Numbered from the stretch's first letter, positions 9,450-22,800 are shown. The stretch: 64,000 nucleotides of DNA from Hyaloraphidium curvatum (GCA_025558095.1 JAIVFI010000019.1:434001-498000); one strand, 5' to 3'. Numbers and translations are program-made. Notes: generated from the letters alone by a model not told the origin.

Positions 9450-9545
9450 GCCTAGGGGCACCCCTTCTTGTCGCTGTTCTTCATTTTGTTAAGACATTAC
9501 TGCTTTACACTTTCGTGCAGGCCAATGGTGCAAAGGGGATGGATT
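9450..9545 (+). mobile_element. LINE reverse transcriptase scrap
   Basis: Nucleotide-level resemblance to LINE-B 3754-3840 (the GDPLSSLFF...MEANGAKGMD coding stretch), with small deletions. It is the last recognisable transposon sequence before the unique gene array. From 9546 to 9720 nothing further is seen. Confidence 0.6.
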
Positions 9546-9720
9546 GGGGCGTTGTGTAGGAGGTCAGGTTAGACACGGCATTATCACATGTAGATCACTT
9601 TGGTTACTGAGGGTTGGTCCCAATGGGAAGGAAGGTAAACAGGACTTGGTCTCCACCAATGATGCGTTTGCAGTCTGTATTCAACCTCACACACAAACCA
9701 TGCCTGAGAAGATGCAAGAC

Positions 9721-12700
9721 CTACAGGCCCTTGGCCTTGGTCTTTGTGGTATCATACATCCGAATGAGCGTTGCCTGGCCAGACTCATTCTGGGAAAATG
9801 CGTAGCCTCTGTTCCTTTTGAGCCTCTGGATGAGTCGGACCTTATGAACTGCCTTACGGAACCACTCCATCCTTGGTCGATAGTCCGGGATGTTGTAGCG
9901 TTGAATCTCCTGCACAATGTGGTAGTCCTTTGCCCTGTACGTCCGTTGGTAACTGGAGCAAAAAAGTCAGATGACCGCCAGCCCGAGGAGACGAGATGCA
10001 CTTACTATTTCCAAGCATAATCTCGGATGAGGCACGCAACGGGAATAAGGATGATGACAAACCAGAAGACCGCACCACCAAACAGCACCCCTGACATGCC
10101 CTCCAATTCCATCGACATCCCCATCAACGGAGCGACCAGGGCATAGAGAGGAAGGAAGAAAAGCACCCAGAATAAGATAGAACCGACGTAGGAGATGACT
10201 TCGAATTTGGTCCAGTAGCTGCGAGGCGTGAAAGTCAGTTGCGCGCCCGAATGCCACGTCAGGGAAACCAACTTTGATATCAGTGCAGCCTTGAGCACGA
10301 CAGTGACAATGTCCACTGTGTAGACAAATCCGGTGCCGAGCATCCACAGTCCGGCAACGACGCCGCTGGAGAGAACTGCGGATTCACCCCATGCGAGGCA
10401 CGTCAAGTAGTACATCATCTGGGCATCGCGAGAAGAGTTAGGCAACCCTCCGCGGGAGCCGGTGATCAACCAACCGCAGAGTGGAACACAGCATTTAGCG
10501 TCCAGCCCCAGAACACGGCCACGTTGAACTGCAGGGGATCCGTGTCAGAAAGTCCCATGCAACCGACGTCAGAAAACGTACGAAGATGCTCTTCTGACCG
10601 GCCTTGTACAACTGAGGATAACGGTCAAGCATCCGCGCATTCAGGTACTGGTCGAATATGCCAATCGCAACAGGAGGGAACACGGTAAGGATCACGTTGT
10701 ACGCGCTCAACGTCCAAGATTCGAATAGAGTCTGGCCAACGGTTCAGCGGCAAAACAAAATGCGAGGGCCCAGTGCGGCTTACCTGGCCAGAGAAGGCGT
10801 TGTCGAGGGCAAACTGGATATGAAGAAGACGTAAGCAGAGTTTCGGGGCACGTCAGGCAGCGGACGCACCCAGAACTGAATCATGTACAGCGCTATGTTC
10901 TTGTAGAACGAGTAGAGGATCATCTTCGACAGGCGGTTGTATGACCACCCGCCGTGTACGAGCAGCAGCTTGCGTAGGTAGCGGAACTGCGATATCGCAA
11001 AATCCGAAGACCGCGCTGCCTGGAGTCCCTCGCGGCCATTGATCCCGATCCCTGTCGAGGAGATACGGTTAAAGGCGGGATGCGCCGCGCGGGCTCCATC
11101 AACAAACCGATGTGAGCCGCCTGAATCATGCTGACGTCGTTGGCTCCGTCACCGATCGCAAGCAAAACGGAATCCAGCTCCCTCTTGACAAGCTTGACTA
11201 CCAATGCCTTCTGTAACGGGCTCACTCGACAGCAAATGACCGCCTTGCAGAGGCACGCGAGCTCCAAGAAGAGCAGCTCCAACTCTGGGGTCAGGGCGAA
11301 GTCTAGCGTCCGACCGTCAATGATGAGCGCCAGAGGCTGGATGGTGTGTCAATGCATGCCTCTCGATGGAGGTCGGTGCGCATACCTGGACGTCAATCTC
11401 GGCAAGCCGCGCGCGTCGGCCCATTTGCCACCATTTTCGTTTCGAGATGGGCCCCCCCCCGAGCGAAGATACGCTGCCTCTGACAGCCAAAAGCTTCCTC
11501 TCCAAAAACTCCCTGGTGTCTTGAGGATTTGAAGCATTGCAGATGAGCAGAGACATCTCTTCGTTTAGAAGCTTGCAAGAGTAGCCGATGTTGATTGCAG
11601 TTTCTTGGCGGTCGCCCGTCAGGACGAAGATTTTGATACCAGCCTGTCCACGGAGCGCCGTCAACGCAGTCCTGAGAAGCAAGAAGAGGGAAACCTACCA
11701 GTTGGAGTGTGTGGATGGTATCCGGCACCCCATCTTGAAGCTTGTCCTCGATCGCCGTCGCCCCAAGCAGGAAAAGATCCTTCTCTATCAGCTCTGCCGC
11801 CCGATCGAGCTGCGCGCGTGTCAGGTGTTAGTGAGGCGCGGCGACACTTAATCAAGCCGCCGAACCCGACCTGATTCTGACGATCCGAAAGGGATGTCGC
11901 AGCCTTGTCGTACACGGCACTCCAAGCTTGGTACTCGCTGTCCGATACCTCACGGACGGCCAAACATAGAGTGCGCAATCCATCAGTGGCGTAATCCTCG
12001 AGGTTTGCGACCGTGACGGAAACGAAAGGGTTTCCTGGACTCAAACGCTCAAGTATCACCGTGTCAGCGCCCTTGCAGTAAAGCTTTATCTTGCCTGTGT
12101 CACAGTCAGAGGAGCCCCAAAGGTGGAGCACAACCACTCACCGTCCGGGCCGCGCACGATGGCGCTCATCCTCTTCCGTGTGCTGTTGAACTCGCAAATG
12201 TTGAGGATCTCGTACTCCTGGTCGACACCTTCGACACTGATCGTCACACTCCGTGGGCGACGCGTCTGGGGAGACCAGATGTAAGCCCGAGCTAATGAAA
12301 TGAATCCGAACCACATACGTGGAAGACGTAGCCCAAGTTGGCAGCGCCTTTGACGAGTGCGCCTTCATCCGGCGATGAAGCCTGGTAAATGACCTCTAAC
12401 AACAGGCATTTTATGGTCATCGCAGTGGAAGCTCGTTGACCTCAACACACCTCCGGTTTCGTCAGACGTTTCGGGAATGACAGTGTGGCAGACGGCAAGC
12501 AAGGTCAAGAACTCCTGGATGTACCCAGCATTCTTGCCGACTTTGGAGTCTTCCACGAGCTTCTTCATGTCATAGAAACCCTGCGAGGCTACTGTCAGAG
12601 CGGAACAGGACCACAAGGCGTCCTCACGAACTTGCTCGGCACCACTTTCGTCCACGCGGGCGCGCTTGTCCTCTGGCACCTTCGTGGCATACGACCTGCC

Positions 12701-14789
12701 GGCTATGGTGCACATTTGGAACTCCATGACGTTCGACGTCAGAGTTCCTGTCTTGTCCGAAAAGATGTAGTCGACTTGACCGAGCTCCTCCACGAGCGAC
12801 GACATCCGTGCCACCGCAGGCGCGTCCGTCTCCTCGTAGTACATGTCCAGATCCCAGTTTATGAACAGGGCGTGGACGAACTTCACGACTTCCATGGTTA
12901 CCATAAGACTTTGGGCAGTGAGAAGGAAGCAGTGGGCGCCGAAGGACCAGGCCCACCTGATCGGAATGAGGTTGTTGAAGAGGATGACATAGGTGAGGAT
13001 GTTAAGGCCGAAGTAACCCCATGCGGTGCCGACGTCGTTGACCGTTTGACCGAGCGAGTTCAGGTTCAGGAAGTCGGCCTCCCACGTTCCATAAAGCTGT
13101 CCCACTGTCAGCGCGGAAAACGATCACCCCCGGCGCACACACCGTGCGAACGAGCGTGCCCGAAGCGCAGACAATCGACATTGTCATGAGAATCAGGAAG
13201 AGGAAGATGATCTGAATGTTTGTCATCCGCTCCACGGACGTTTGCTTGATGGGAGTGGCGCTGTGGAACCACGCAAGCGCGATGAGCAATTGCCGCCCGA
13301 TTCGGAACCAAGGCACCCACGAGGCGTTCCTGAGGAGCTTGGTTTCGTGACCCGTATTGATGACGATGCTGTAAGTCCAGCGGGTGTTTCTCTGCTGGGC
13401 GCCCTGTTGCGGATGTGAACAACTGCAGAATGCCGGGTGCAGCGGCTGACCTACCCTCAAAAGAAGCTGCGTGGGCGATAGGGCAACATCCCGTCCGTTG
13501 CTCAAGCGGAGAACGCCTTCATATGTGTATAGCGAGCTGTTGGGCGCCTCCGAGCGAAGCACACCTGCGGCGCCGATCTAGCCTTTGAAACCGGAGTTGC
13601 CGACAGCTAACCGTACCTTGAAGCTGGTTTGCTTCCAACGCCGTGGATAGCTTCGCAGTCTCAGGCAACCCCTGCTTGACCTTCAGGTTCGTTTCTCTGA
13701 AGCCGACCAACGTCAGTCCATGTCATGCTTGTCAGTGATCCATGCCCACCCGTCCAGGTTGCTGGTCTCGATGTAGCAAAGAGCATCAGGCTCACTGCTG
13801 CTGAGCAGAACCAAGTCGGCCGGGAAAAACTCCAGGTTCTCCAAACGAAGGATGTCGCCGACTTTGAGATTCTTCCACTTTTCGTCCACAAACTGCGTCC
13901 CTCTCAGGACCTTGCAGAGGCGCGCGTTGGTCTCTGCGTCGCTCTGATGCCGTTTCTGCCGCGAACGGAATCAGTCACAGCTCCGTGGGCGTCGCGAAAG
14001 GACGAACAAGGTCCTCAATGATCTCCTTCACGGCAGAAATGAGAATGACGATGGTCAGAGGGATGACTGTCGTGTACCGATTGAGGGGAGAGACTCCGGG
14101 GATTTGCTTTCGCCGCCACAGTGAGTTCGAGCCCGGTCCCAGCAACGGTGGGGGACGCACCTGGATGCAGGCGGTGAAGAGGAAGAAAATGTTGGCATAC
14201 TTGGAGAATTGCTCGAACAGGAACTTCGGCAGAAAGGTCAGAGCGTTGTACTTGGCCGTGCTGATGCCGTTGTGGAGGTATTTCGCCTGCCCGTTCCGGA
14301 TGGGATCGTTGATGTAGATGGTCCGCTCGGCACCCCGTGACTGCGCGACCCTCGTGGGTGAGGACGACAATTCGCAAGGCCGAATCACCGCCTGCTCACT
14401 TCCTGGTCGCTCTTGCCGTCTCCTTCTCCCATGGTAGCGGGATTCGCGCTCCGGCTCCCGCCAGCGTAGTCCGCAGCCTCCAGCCCGTCCTGCAACTCAT
14501 TCGGGTCCTCGACGTCACCCGTTTGTCCTTGCCCATTGGCAACGGCACGTCCCAGGGAGCTTTGTGCCCCGGAAACGTGTCCGGCGGACGGAACCCCGAC
14601 GCCATGGTCCGCCAGTAGCGGGTTGTCGTCCGAGATGGGGACGTACGGCGCCTCGACGTCGTCATAATCGTCGTCGTCCAGGTCGAATGGCGACCTCGGA
14701 ACAACCGACAGCGCGCTCGGCCCGCCTCCGGGCCGGTCGTCGAACGGGTTCATGTTCGCAGAACCGGTGGGTGTCGGGGGCTGTGCCAT
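9721..14789 (-). CDS. DRS2: P4-type phospholipid-translocating ATPase (flippase), Drs2-like
   Basis: P4-ATPases flip aminophospholipids from the lumenal or outer to the cytosolic leaflet of Golgi, endosomal and plasma membranes, usually with a Cdc50 partner. The gene reads from about 14789 (Met, acidic N-terminus with an NPFDDRP motif) down to a stop at 9721 through many short introns. In order: RTIYINDP and [16 protein letters not shown] with TM1-2 (about 14310-14010); the actuator loop with SNLDGETNLK near 13700, the P4 version of the TGES/DGET motif; TM3-4 with PIRW; the phosphorylation motif DKTGTLT at about 12757 (Asp is the phosphorylated residue); SSPDEGALV near 12370; GDGANDV near 11150; then four to six TM segments (10720-10010) and a basic C-terminal tail ending at 9721. 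All catalytic motifs are intact. Assignment to the Drs2/ATP8A branch rather than Dnf is by overall sequence feel and is less certain. Confidence 0.88.
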
Positions 14790-14847
14790 GCACCCGCTGT
14801 AGTGCTCAAGTCACCATCGCCGTCCATTTTGGTCAACTTCAAGAGAG

Positions 14848-16121
14848 CTACACGGAAATAGAGAAATCGAAGTCCGCCTTGGACGCATAAGTAGCCAAAA
14901 ACCTTCTCGCGGATACCATGGCCTTGATCGGATCGGAGAAGGCGTCGAGTCCCGTGATCGGTGACGTCCGTCCTACATGGCACGAGACACAACTGTGAGT
15001 GGACGCTGCCTCTCGTTAGGCATGCTCCGCCGAGCCTCACCAGAGGCATCCAACTCCCTCCACTTCCGTTCCGCAGCCGCGACCTCCTCCTTCAGAAACA
15101 AGACTTGCTGGCACATCGCTTCGGATTCCTGGTGATGGAAGAACATCAGGCCCCGGCGCCGGAGCATCGAACGCCGTACGCACCGCTTTCAAGGAGCTAT
15201 CGTCCCCATCAAGCGATTTCTGCTGCAAAGAGCTGGCCGACTTTGCAAGATGATCCTGGCGTCTACGGAACTTGAACACGGCACACAGGCCGTCCAGGCG
15301 TCGCCTGTTTACGGCGCGTGGGCATCAGTGTGAGAAACGTTTCGAAAAAAGGGGTCCTCACCCCAGATCCACCAATGTGGGATCGTCTCCGTGCCCCACG
15401 TCAGTAAGCACATGAGCCAGGAACTTCTCGGTTGTCTTGTCAACCATTCGTGCACCAAACCCATGCTCGAGAAAATAAGTGGCAGACGCGAGGTAGTGAA
15501 GACTTCTCAAGGGGCCACGAGGAAGTCGCTCTGCTTGGTGTTTGTGGTGCCTACCCCGATCGATTGCGGTGTTTGCCGAGGCCCTCTGTGCGGAGTCGGA
15601 CCTTACAAAGGGCAGAGGGTGAGAACGAGGTAGTGCTACCAGAAAAACGACCTCCACCTTTCAGATCCTCTGACCGACTGTGAGCCGTTGGCGGCACCAG
15701 CCGAGGCCACCGGGGCCGAAGAGGCACCTTGTGCCCGATCCACGTCTGATTGCCTCCGTTGTCGCCCGTGATCATCAGCACGTCTCGAAGCCTCTCGCAT
15801 CGTATCGGTTGTCCCCACAGCGTTCCCCGGACCCAATTCTCCTTCCCCGCCGGCGGGATCGCCTGGCGTAGTCTTCCGACGTTTGGCCAGAGGGACATCA
15901 TCCTCTTCGACATTGGCACTCGGTCGACTCCGCCGAGAGGCAACCTCAGTCCATTCCGGCAAGGCCGCGCTCGGAAGTGGAGGTAGGGGCCTGTCAAAGA
16001 CCTGATCGAGGCCTCCCGTGAGACACAATGCCCATTCAGCTGAACAAACGATGGCCACCTGGTACATCTTTCGAATGCCCTCAAGGTCCGTCCGTCGGAG
16101 CGGAACTGCGACGTTCGCCAT
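14848..16121 (-). CDS. Probable nuclear protein with AF4/FMR2-like C-terminal homology region
   Basis: Start MANVAVPLRRTDLEGIRKMY at 16121; a basic, nuclear-signal-like patch (LAKRRKTTP) follows near 15870. Three or four short introns are needed. The C-terminal half reads HHKHQAERLPRGPLRSLHYL, ASATYFLEHG, then RRLDGLCAVFKFRRRQDHL and a coiled stretch, to a stop at 14848. The spacing of K-H-x-A-[DE], L-x-Y, A-x-x-F-x-E-x-G and F-x-[FL]-[KR]-R resembles the C-terminal homology domain of metazoan AF4/FMR2 (super elongation complex scaffold) proteins. That is inference from pattern only. The exon at 15279-15183 could be mistaken for the start of a separate small gene, but a phase-compatible intron (about 15359-15300) joins it to the upstream exons. 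It is divergent from EXO84, with starts 84 bp apart. Confidence 0.5.
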
Positions 16122-16205
16122 TGCGGGCGCACGCTGTGCGAACGGAGGTGTGTCGATCGTGTCTGATCGGGCTCGTTGCGAACCACCATTCGAATCTCCG
16201 TCTCG
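16122..16205. promoter_or_regulatory. Very short divergent promoter region
   Basis: Only 84 bp separate the proposed start codons of the AF4-like gene (minus) and EXO84 (plus), so both must share one regulatory gap or use 5' untranslated regions that overlap the neighbour. No TATA-like or CCAAT motif is evident. Confidence 0.4.
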
Positions 16206-19200
16206 ATGGAGTTGGACCTGTCCAGGGTCAGCGCCGATGACTTCGAAGCGGACAAATGTAATTGGATTTGGGACTTTGACCATGCGCAGCACCAACGGCC
16301 ACCACTCCAGTCCTCAGGGCTGCGCTGTCAGGGGCAGACCAGGCGACTGTCCTCAGGGCCATTCAGGACGCGAAGGAACGAGCCTCCGCCGATTTGCAGC
16401 GCAATGTGTTCCGGAATTACTTGAGTTTCGTCGCGATCTCGAAGGATATAGCCAAGGTTCGTGTTTGCTCGGCTGCAGCTGCGGGCCTCGAGTCAACTCC
16501 ATCCTAGCTGGAGGACGACATGCTTGTACTGCGGAACTTGGTCCAGGACCTGAGATCCGTGGCGATGGAATCGGCGGACGAAGACTACACGGACCCGGCT
16601 CAAGGTTAGGGCCGCGTGAGGATGGAGGCGCTCGACACCAACGACTTCGGCAGATGGACCTGTAAGGGCGAAGGAGTTTCAGGACCAGGCTGCCAGCAGT
16701 CTTGCGAGCCAAACGGGACGTAGGCAGCGCTCGAAGAACTACTTCGAGCTCGTCGAGAATCTTTCCGTTGGTGTTCCCTCCTGTACGTCTCGCCTGACGC
16801 TGACACTTCGCGGCACAGCGGCACCTGCCACCGAATCCGTCCAGGCAAACCCTGCGAGAGGGCAGCGTTGTGTTGGACGCAAGCGCGGGGAGCACGAGGT
16901 CCGCGCACCCCGCAACTCTCGTGCTGTTCACGGATGCACTGGTCGTAGTCAGCCGCAAGTGGCCGTCCGTTGGAGCCCAAAAGATGACGCTCGAGCATTG
17001 CTGGGGCTTGACGGACGTTGCCGTTATCGATTTAAAGGATGGGCCGGGTAAGCCGTGCTTGGCCTTCTTTGCAGTTTACACGAGCTCGGGGCACAGATGT
17101 TACAAACACGTTCAAGATCATCAAGCACCCTGACGTATTCTTCTGCCGCTTCTCGACCGATGACGAAAAGCGCTCTTGGCTCGCAGCGGTGAAGAAGGCT
17201 ACGAACGACTACCTTGTGGCGCGGCGCGCTGAGCGAGAGAGCGCGGCGCCAGCGGAGAAAGCGGAACAACGTATCGCCCAGCCCGTTGCCCCGGAGGATG
17301 TGCCAGCTCGCGGAACATCGCTGCGCGTTTCGACGTCGAAGGAGGCTGCTGACCCCGCGTTGAGCCTTGCTCAATGGCAATGGTTAAGCAACCTTCCGGA
17401 CGAGCTTGACGTTTGGATCGCGCATCGCGAGTACGACACTGCGACGAACGAAAGCAGGCGTGGTGAGCGCTGGACCGTGGTTGTCATGTATGCCCACCCC
17501 TCATGATCACAGCTCTCGACTTCTTCAAGTCTGTGGGCTCCGACAGGGCGCAGCTCAGCGACCTGCGCAGCAAAATCCAGGGCAGGATCAACGAGCTCTC
17601 GACCAGGATCCGCCGCGATCTGGCCAACCCATCCTCGACAAAGATTGTGGCGCGGCGCAGCATAGACTTGCTCTGCCGCCTTGGCCAACCGGAAAGGGTG
17701 CGTGACCTTTTGGACCTAAGCCCGACCAATCACCTCAAAACTGTGGTTCAGGCACGAGAAGCTTTCTTGAAGGCGCGAGAGTCCATGATTCAGCACCGTG
17801 TCAGGCAAGTCTCGATGGGATGCCAGTTTCCAATGGTCTTACCGCATGTCATGACAGACAACTGAACTTCGACGGGGACATCTCGGCGTACATTTCGCAG
17901 CTGGCGATTGTTTTCTTCACCCTGCTGCGTAATACCTGCGAATGGTACAACGACGCGTTCAAGGACCCAGCAATGACATCTGGTACGACTCTTAACGGGC
18001 GCTAAGTGCGCTCTGGCCCTGACCACAGCGCTGCCAGGGTTCCTCAAGTGGGTCAAGCTACAGATAGAGCATTTTGCGGCAGTGTTCCGCAGCCAGGTGT
18101 TCGAGTCTGAGCAGCCCTTCAGCGTCATCTCGCAGTGCCTACAAGTCGCTGTCGAACAGGCACAATCGGTGGGTGCCTTCTAGCTTAGTCTGTCGCCAGA
18201 CTTTGGGATTCACCTATGGCGATCTCAGCTTCGAGATGTTGGATTGGATTTGACCTTCTTGCTTGAGCATCTCTTTGTTCCGTCCAGCAAGGATGCCGTT
18301 CTGGACTACACTGAGCGGGAAAAGGACAAAATCCTCGCTGCGCTCGACAAAGAGACTTTCGCATCGGTGCCTCTGAGCGAGCCGGATGGTTCACCAATTG
18401 CTACGGAGCCAGGCGCCAAAGCGTCTGCGACATACATGCTCTTCATAAACACCATGTCGCGCTTTCTCTCCGATGTATCTCTCCTGGGGACGATCACGGT
18501 AAGCCTCAACAGACTGGTTTCTGGACAGCTCTGATAAGCAAGGTTCAGTTGTACGATACAATTATCCGCTGCTTCATGAGCTTGCTGTCTGCTTTCGTGA
18601 ACGGAATAGGGGCTCGACTAGCAACCCGCAGTCTTTCGGATTCGCAGGTAAGCTGGGAACTCTGGTTACCCTCGGAATTCCTATCAATAGGTTCGCAGAC
18701 AATGATTGCCATTGCGGACGGCATCAACGCAGTGGACACACTGATCCCGGCCGCCAGCGAGCAACTGAGCGTGGGGACATCGACATGTTTGGATGCCGCC
18801 AACAACTGACGTCTTTCCAGGCCCTGTTTGATCGGCCCATTTTGGAGCTGGAGGAGGCTCGCACGAGCCTGCTGAGCACCGTGCGCGAAATGATAACGGA
18901 CTACTGCGATTGGCGATCAAGGAAGCTGCTATCCGATCAGCATTATCCGTTCGCAAGCGTGGACTACTCCAGCAATGCCTCGATCCCCGACAGTGCGAAG
19001 CCCTCGGTTCCGATTACGCGCTTTGTGGTCTCCTTGCACAGCGTTGCCCTTGCTGTCGTGCCGCCTATCGACAAGCACGACGTCGTTAGCCGATGCATCG
19101 AAAATGCCATGGTCACAATGACGCAACGTGAGGGAGATCGCTCGCTCTCCTACCTTACCCTTATCGCCCGTGAACAGAGGGCTGGGAGACGAACAAAGGC

Positions 19201-19676
19201 ATGAGAGCCTTTGGATTTGGAGGCGTTCAGCAGCTTGTTTTGGGTAGGACGCGGACAGGTGATCACTGCCGTATGACCTCTAACCCCGATTTGCATTGCC
19301 AGACATTCACTTCGTGCTCCGCATATGTGAGAACTACATCACCGACAAGACTAACGATGCTGCAAATGAGGTCTGCGAGAGGGCTCTGAGGGCGTACTTT
19401 GCACAAAAGAAGGAGGGCCCCAGCGGTACGCTGAAGGTTCGGGAAGCCGTCGTGTTCGTACATCCGGACCCTGATATCTCCTCCGGATCGGTAGAGCGGG
19501 GAGTGGTACGACAACCGGTGAGTTAGTTTCTGCGGAGCTTGGTGAAAGAAGCTAAGGCATTCATCCGCCTCAGAATTGATGGTAAGCTTGAACGCCCAAG
19601 GAGATTGCATGCACTAATAGCTCGCGAAGACGTCCTTGCCGCCGCGGAAACTGAGTTCTCTGCATTCCTTTCGTAA
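16206..19676 (+). CDS. EXO84: Exocyst complex component Exo84
   Basis: Exo84 is one of eight exocyst subunits that tether secretory vesicles to the plasma membrane. The proposed start is MELDLSRVSADDF at 16206, with an intron soon after (16257-16289). A coiled-coil N-terminal core follows (ASADLQRNVFRNYLSFVAIS, then LEDDMLVLRNLVQDL), a PH domain (LVLFTDALVVVSRKWP near 16916, then TNTFKIIKHPDVFFCRF and DDEKRSWLAAVKKATNDYL near 17105-17215), and the helical C-terminal rod (LPDELDVWIAHREYDTA, then DFFKSVGSDRAQLSDLRSKI, ending TEFSAFLS with a stop at 19674-19676). At least eight introns are needed, several between 17800 and 19640. The PH domain and the Asp-Glu-Leu-Asp-x-x-Ile-Ala signature after it are diagnostic. 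The extreme N-terminus is the least certain part. Confidence 0.8.
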
Positions 19677-19819
19677 CTACAACACGCACACGGACCATGC
19701 GTAAGCACGAATGACAAAGTGGCGGGTACGCCTTCTAAATCATCTGCGGCATCATCTTGATCTTCAGCGCAGCAACCCTCATGTGCAAAGAGGCCAGAAC
19801 TACAGACAAGGTTATGATG
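19677..19819. other. Convergent intergenic gap, EXO84/ATG1
   Basis: 143 bp between two stop codons on opposite strands; both 3' ends must lie here. No clear polyadenylation signal or hairpin is seen. Confidence 0.5.
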
Positions 19820-22800
19820 TTAGATGAGACAGCTCTCTTGCTTCCAACCTAGCCACCACTCACATTCCGTGACCATGCGCTTGTCGTCCTCGGTCAGCGT
19901 CCAAGCTCCGCTACCGAGCGACGCATCCCACAGCGGTTGCACGGCAGCGGAGACGACATACTTGTCCGAGTCGGCTTCGTCAAGCAGAGCCTCCAGCAAT
20001 GCGATGCCACGCGTGTAGAGGGTCTCGCACTCCAGCAGCACATCCGTCCGCGCGGGATTGTTCTTGCTCACGGAGAGCTCCGTCACGGCGGCCGACCTCG
20101 CCATCTCCAGAACCCGCTCGTAAATGACCTTCTCCACGGCGATAACATCCTGGCCATGCAAATCCAGGTCCGGCACGTCGGTGGATTGCTCCATCAGACG
20201 GCGGCACCTCTCTGCCCCTTCCAAACAGGCTGTGAAACCGTCTCGAGTCAGACGGACGAGCTCTGCAAGCTTGTTGACTTCGGTGGTGAGATCCTTCGGC
20301 ACATTGCCGTGCGAATCCGCAGCCGACGGAGAGTTCCTGGCCGGATCGTAACCACGATGCACACGCCCCGGCGGCGTGGAAGACGGCGGAGTGGTGCCAT
20401 ACGGTGAAGAACCCGCGGCGAAGCTCTGCGCATAGCGGAACGTGTCGAAGCCGACCCGCGCAGTGTCGACCCCTTTTTGGAGAATGTGAAGCGCATGCAG
20501 ATAGAGCTGCAGAGGAATCTCCGCGATGGCGGGGTCGAGATCGCCAGTCGCAAGGTACTCGTCCGCAAAGCGCTGCAGCGCGCGACCGCGCTCGAGGATC
20601 CGACTCAAGCGGAACACGATCGGGTGTCCCTCATCCTGCGACGAAAGCACACCGCTGTCGCCCCTGCGCACCGCAGCGCCTTGGCCGCCCTGGTAAGAAC
20701 CAGGTGATCCGGCCAGGTCACGGTTCGAGCTCCCGCGAGCGGCAGCGAGGAAATGAGGCACGCGATCCATCCCGCTCGGCTGCGATCTCGGGGAACGGGC
20801 GTAGTTTTCGACCTCGTCGGCGAGCCATTCAACCTCCACTGCGCGCTTGCTGATGACAACGTATTCGTCCGGGTCTTGCATGCTGTCCGAGGGACCTCGG
20901 CTCCTGACGTAGCCGGAGCCCATTGCCCGATCAGCACGACCGGCGCCGCGGGACGACGACTTGGAATGCGAAGACGAGAAGCTGGCCGACCTCCCGGTGC
21001 CTTCGCCGGCCACCCCGTAGGCCGGATCTGCCGGAGCAGGTCTTGGGATGGCAACCGCAGCTCGGGAACCTCGCTGAGGAGGCAGGTCTTCATCACCGTG
21101 GTTGATGATGTAAGCACCTTGGGGAGGATCCGAGAACGCAGCAAGGCCCCCTGCGTTGGCTTTGGAGTTGTTCGCCGAGCTGTTCCGCCTCATTGCAGCC
21201 GAGGTCGCCGAAACTATACCCTTCATCCGCGCATCGGCCTCGCCAGCACCGAGCACGGCCTCGCCGAGACCCATGCCGGAAGAACCGCGACGCACAGGCA
21301 GAGCTGGATCGGCATTCTGAGGTGACGCGCCGTCAGCTTCGCCCACCGCCTCGACTGGCTGGGCCTGATCGACCGAGCTTGCGCGTCGATACTGCGCGGT
21401 GACGATGTTCTTTGGCGCCGAGGTGTTGCGATGCAATGCTCCGAGGCCTGCAAAACCCTGGTTCGGAGACAGGGACGACGGTCGCCGAAGCTTCTCCAGT
21501 TCGTCGGGGAACTCATGACGGTCTGTGTCGAGCGACGACGACGGCACCCCCATCGGCCCAAGCATCATCAAATTGTTGGCCGACACAGGGTACGCAAAGG
21601 GAAGATCGTTAGGCGCCGAAGGGGGGTAAAAGGTCCGGTAATCGTCGTCACCGGCCTCCGCCGACGGAACGGGGACCGGTTTCGATGCGGTTGCGGCCGC
21701 CGACTCCGCGGAAGTGGGCGGCGAAGGCGACACGTCGGAAGAAACGACCGATCCGTTGCTGGACTTGCGTGCGGGCACCAGCTGAGCGAGGCCGCGGGAC
21801 ACCGACGCGCGTTCCTCCGCGAGCGACGTGCTTGCCCTGCGCGGCACCACAACGTGCTTCCGCGGCCCGGAGGGCTTGGAAAACTGGCCAATGCCATCGT
21901 CCTCCTCGATCTGGATCTCGTCCGCACCGTCCGCATCAGTGCCCTCCAGTCGCCCGGAGAAGCCTTCCGACCGCGCGATCGCCTGGTGCGCGAAAAACTC
22001 GTCGAAGGTCATGCGTTCCGAAGGCTCGCGACGCAGCAACCGGCGCACGAGGTCCTTCAGGTCGTCGGCGATGCGTGCGTCCGGGTCCAAAAAGGCGTGG
22101 CGCGACGAGCTGGACTGCGGCGAAGAAGATTGCTCGTCCGGCCACTTTACGTGGCCGCTCTTGCCGCTCTCGATGCGCTTGAGCAGCTCCACGTGGTTGC
22201 GAGCCCGGAACGGCACACGGCCGGTCACCATTTCGTAGAGCACGATCCCGACCGACCATAGATCGGCCTTGGCATCGTAGCGTTCGTGGCGCAGTATCTC
22301 CGGTGCCATGTAGAGGGGGCTCCCACAAAGCGTGGATGCCAGCGACATACTCGGCAGCAGGCGCGCAAAGCCAAAGTCGGCCAGCTTCAGGGTCGGGAGA
22401 GGGAGCGAGAACGAAGCTGAGAGGGATCCGTTCCCGTAGGTGCCCGGGCGGGACGAGAGGAGGAGGTTTTGCGGCTTTAGGTCCCGGTGGATCAGGTTGT
22501 GCGAGCGAAGAAAAGTGAGGGCCGATCCTGCGAGGGGGCGTCATTTCGAGGCCCCGTGGATCGAAGCGCGGACCGACCTAACTGGCCGAGAAACCAGCGT
22601 GCAACCTGCTCGTCAAGGCCGCCCCACGGGCCCTCGTACAGGTTCCTCGCGCCCCGGCCCTCGACGTTTGGCCGGACCGGGGGCGTTTCCGCGGCCTTGC
22701 CGACGAGGCCCTTCTTCTTGATGAAGTCGCTCAGGTCGCCCAGCTCGCAGTACTCCATGAGCAGGTGGATCTGCTTGTCCGTCTTTTCCGTGCCCCACAG

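Noticed and set aside
14848-15279. A separate small gene of about 100 residues
   Set aside because: An acceptor at about 15300 joins it in phase to the upstream exons, and the combined protein has a coherent C-terminal region. Kept as an alternative only.
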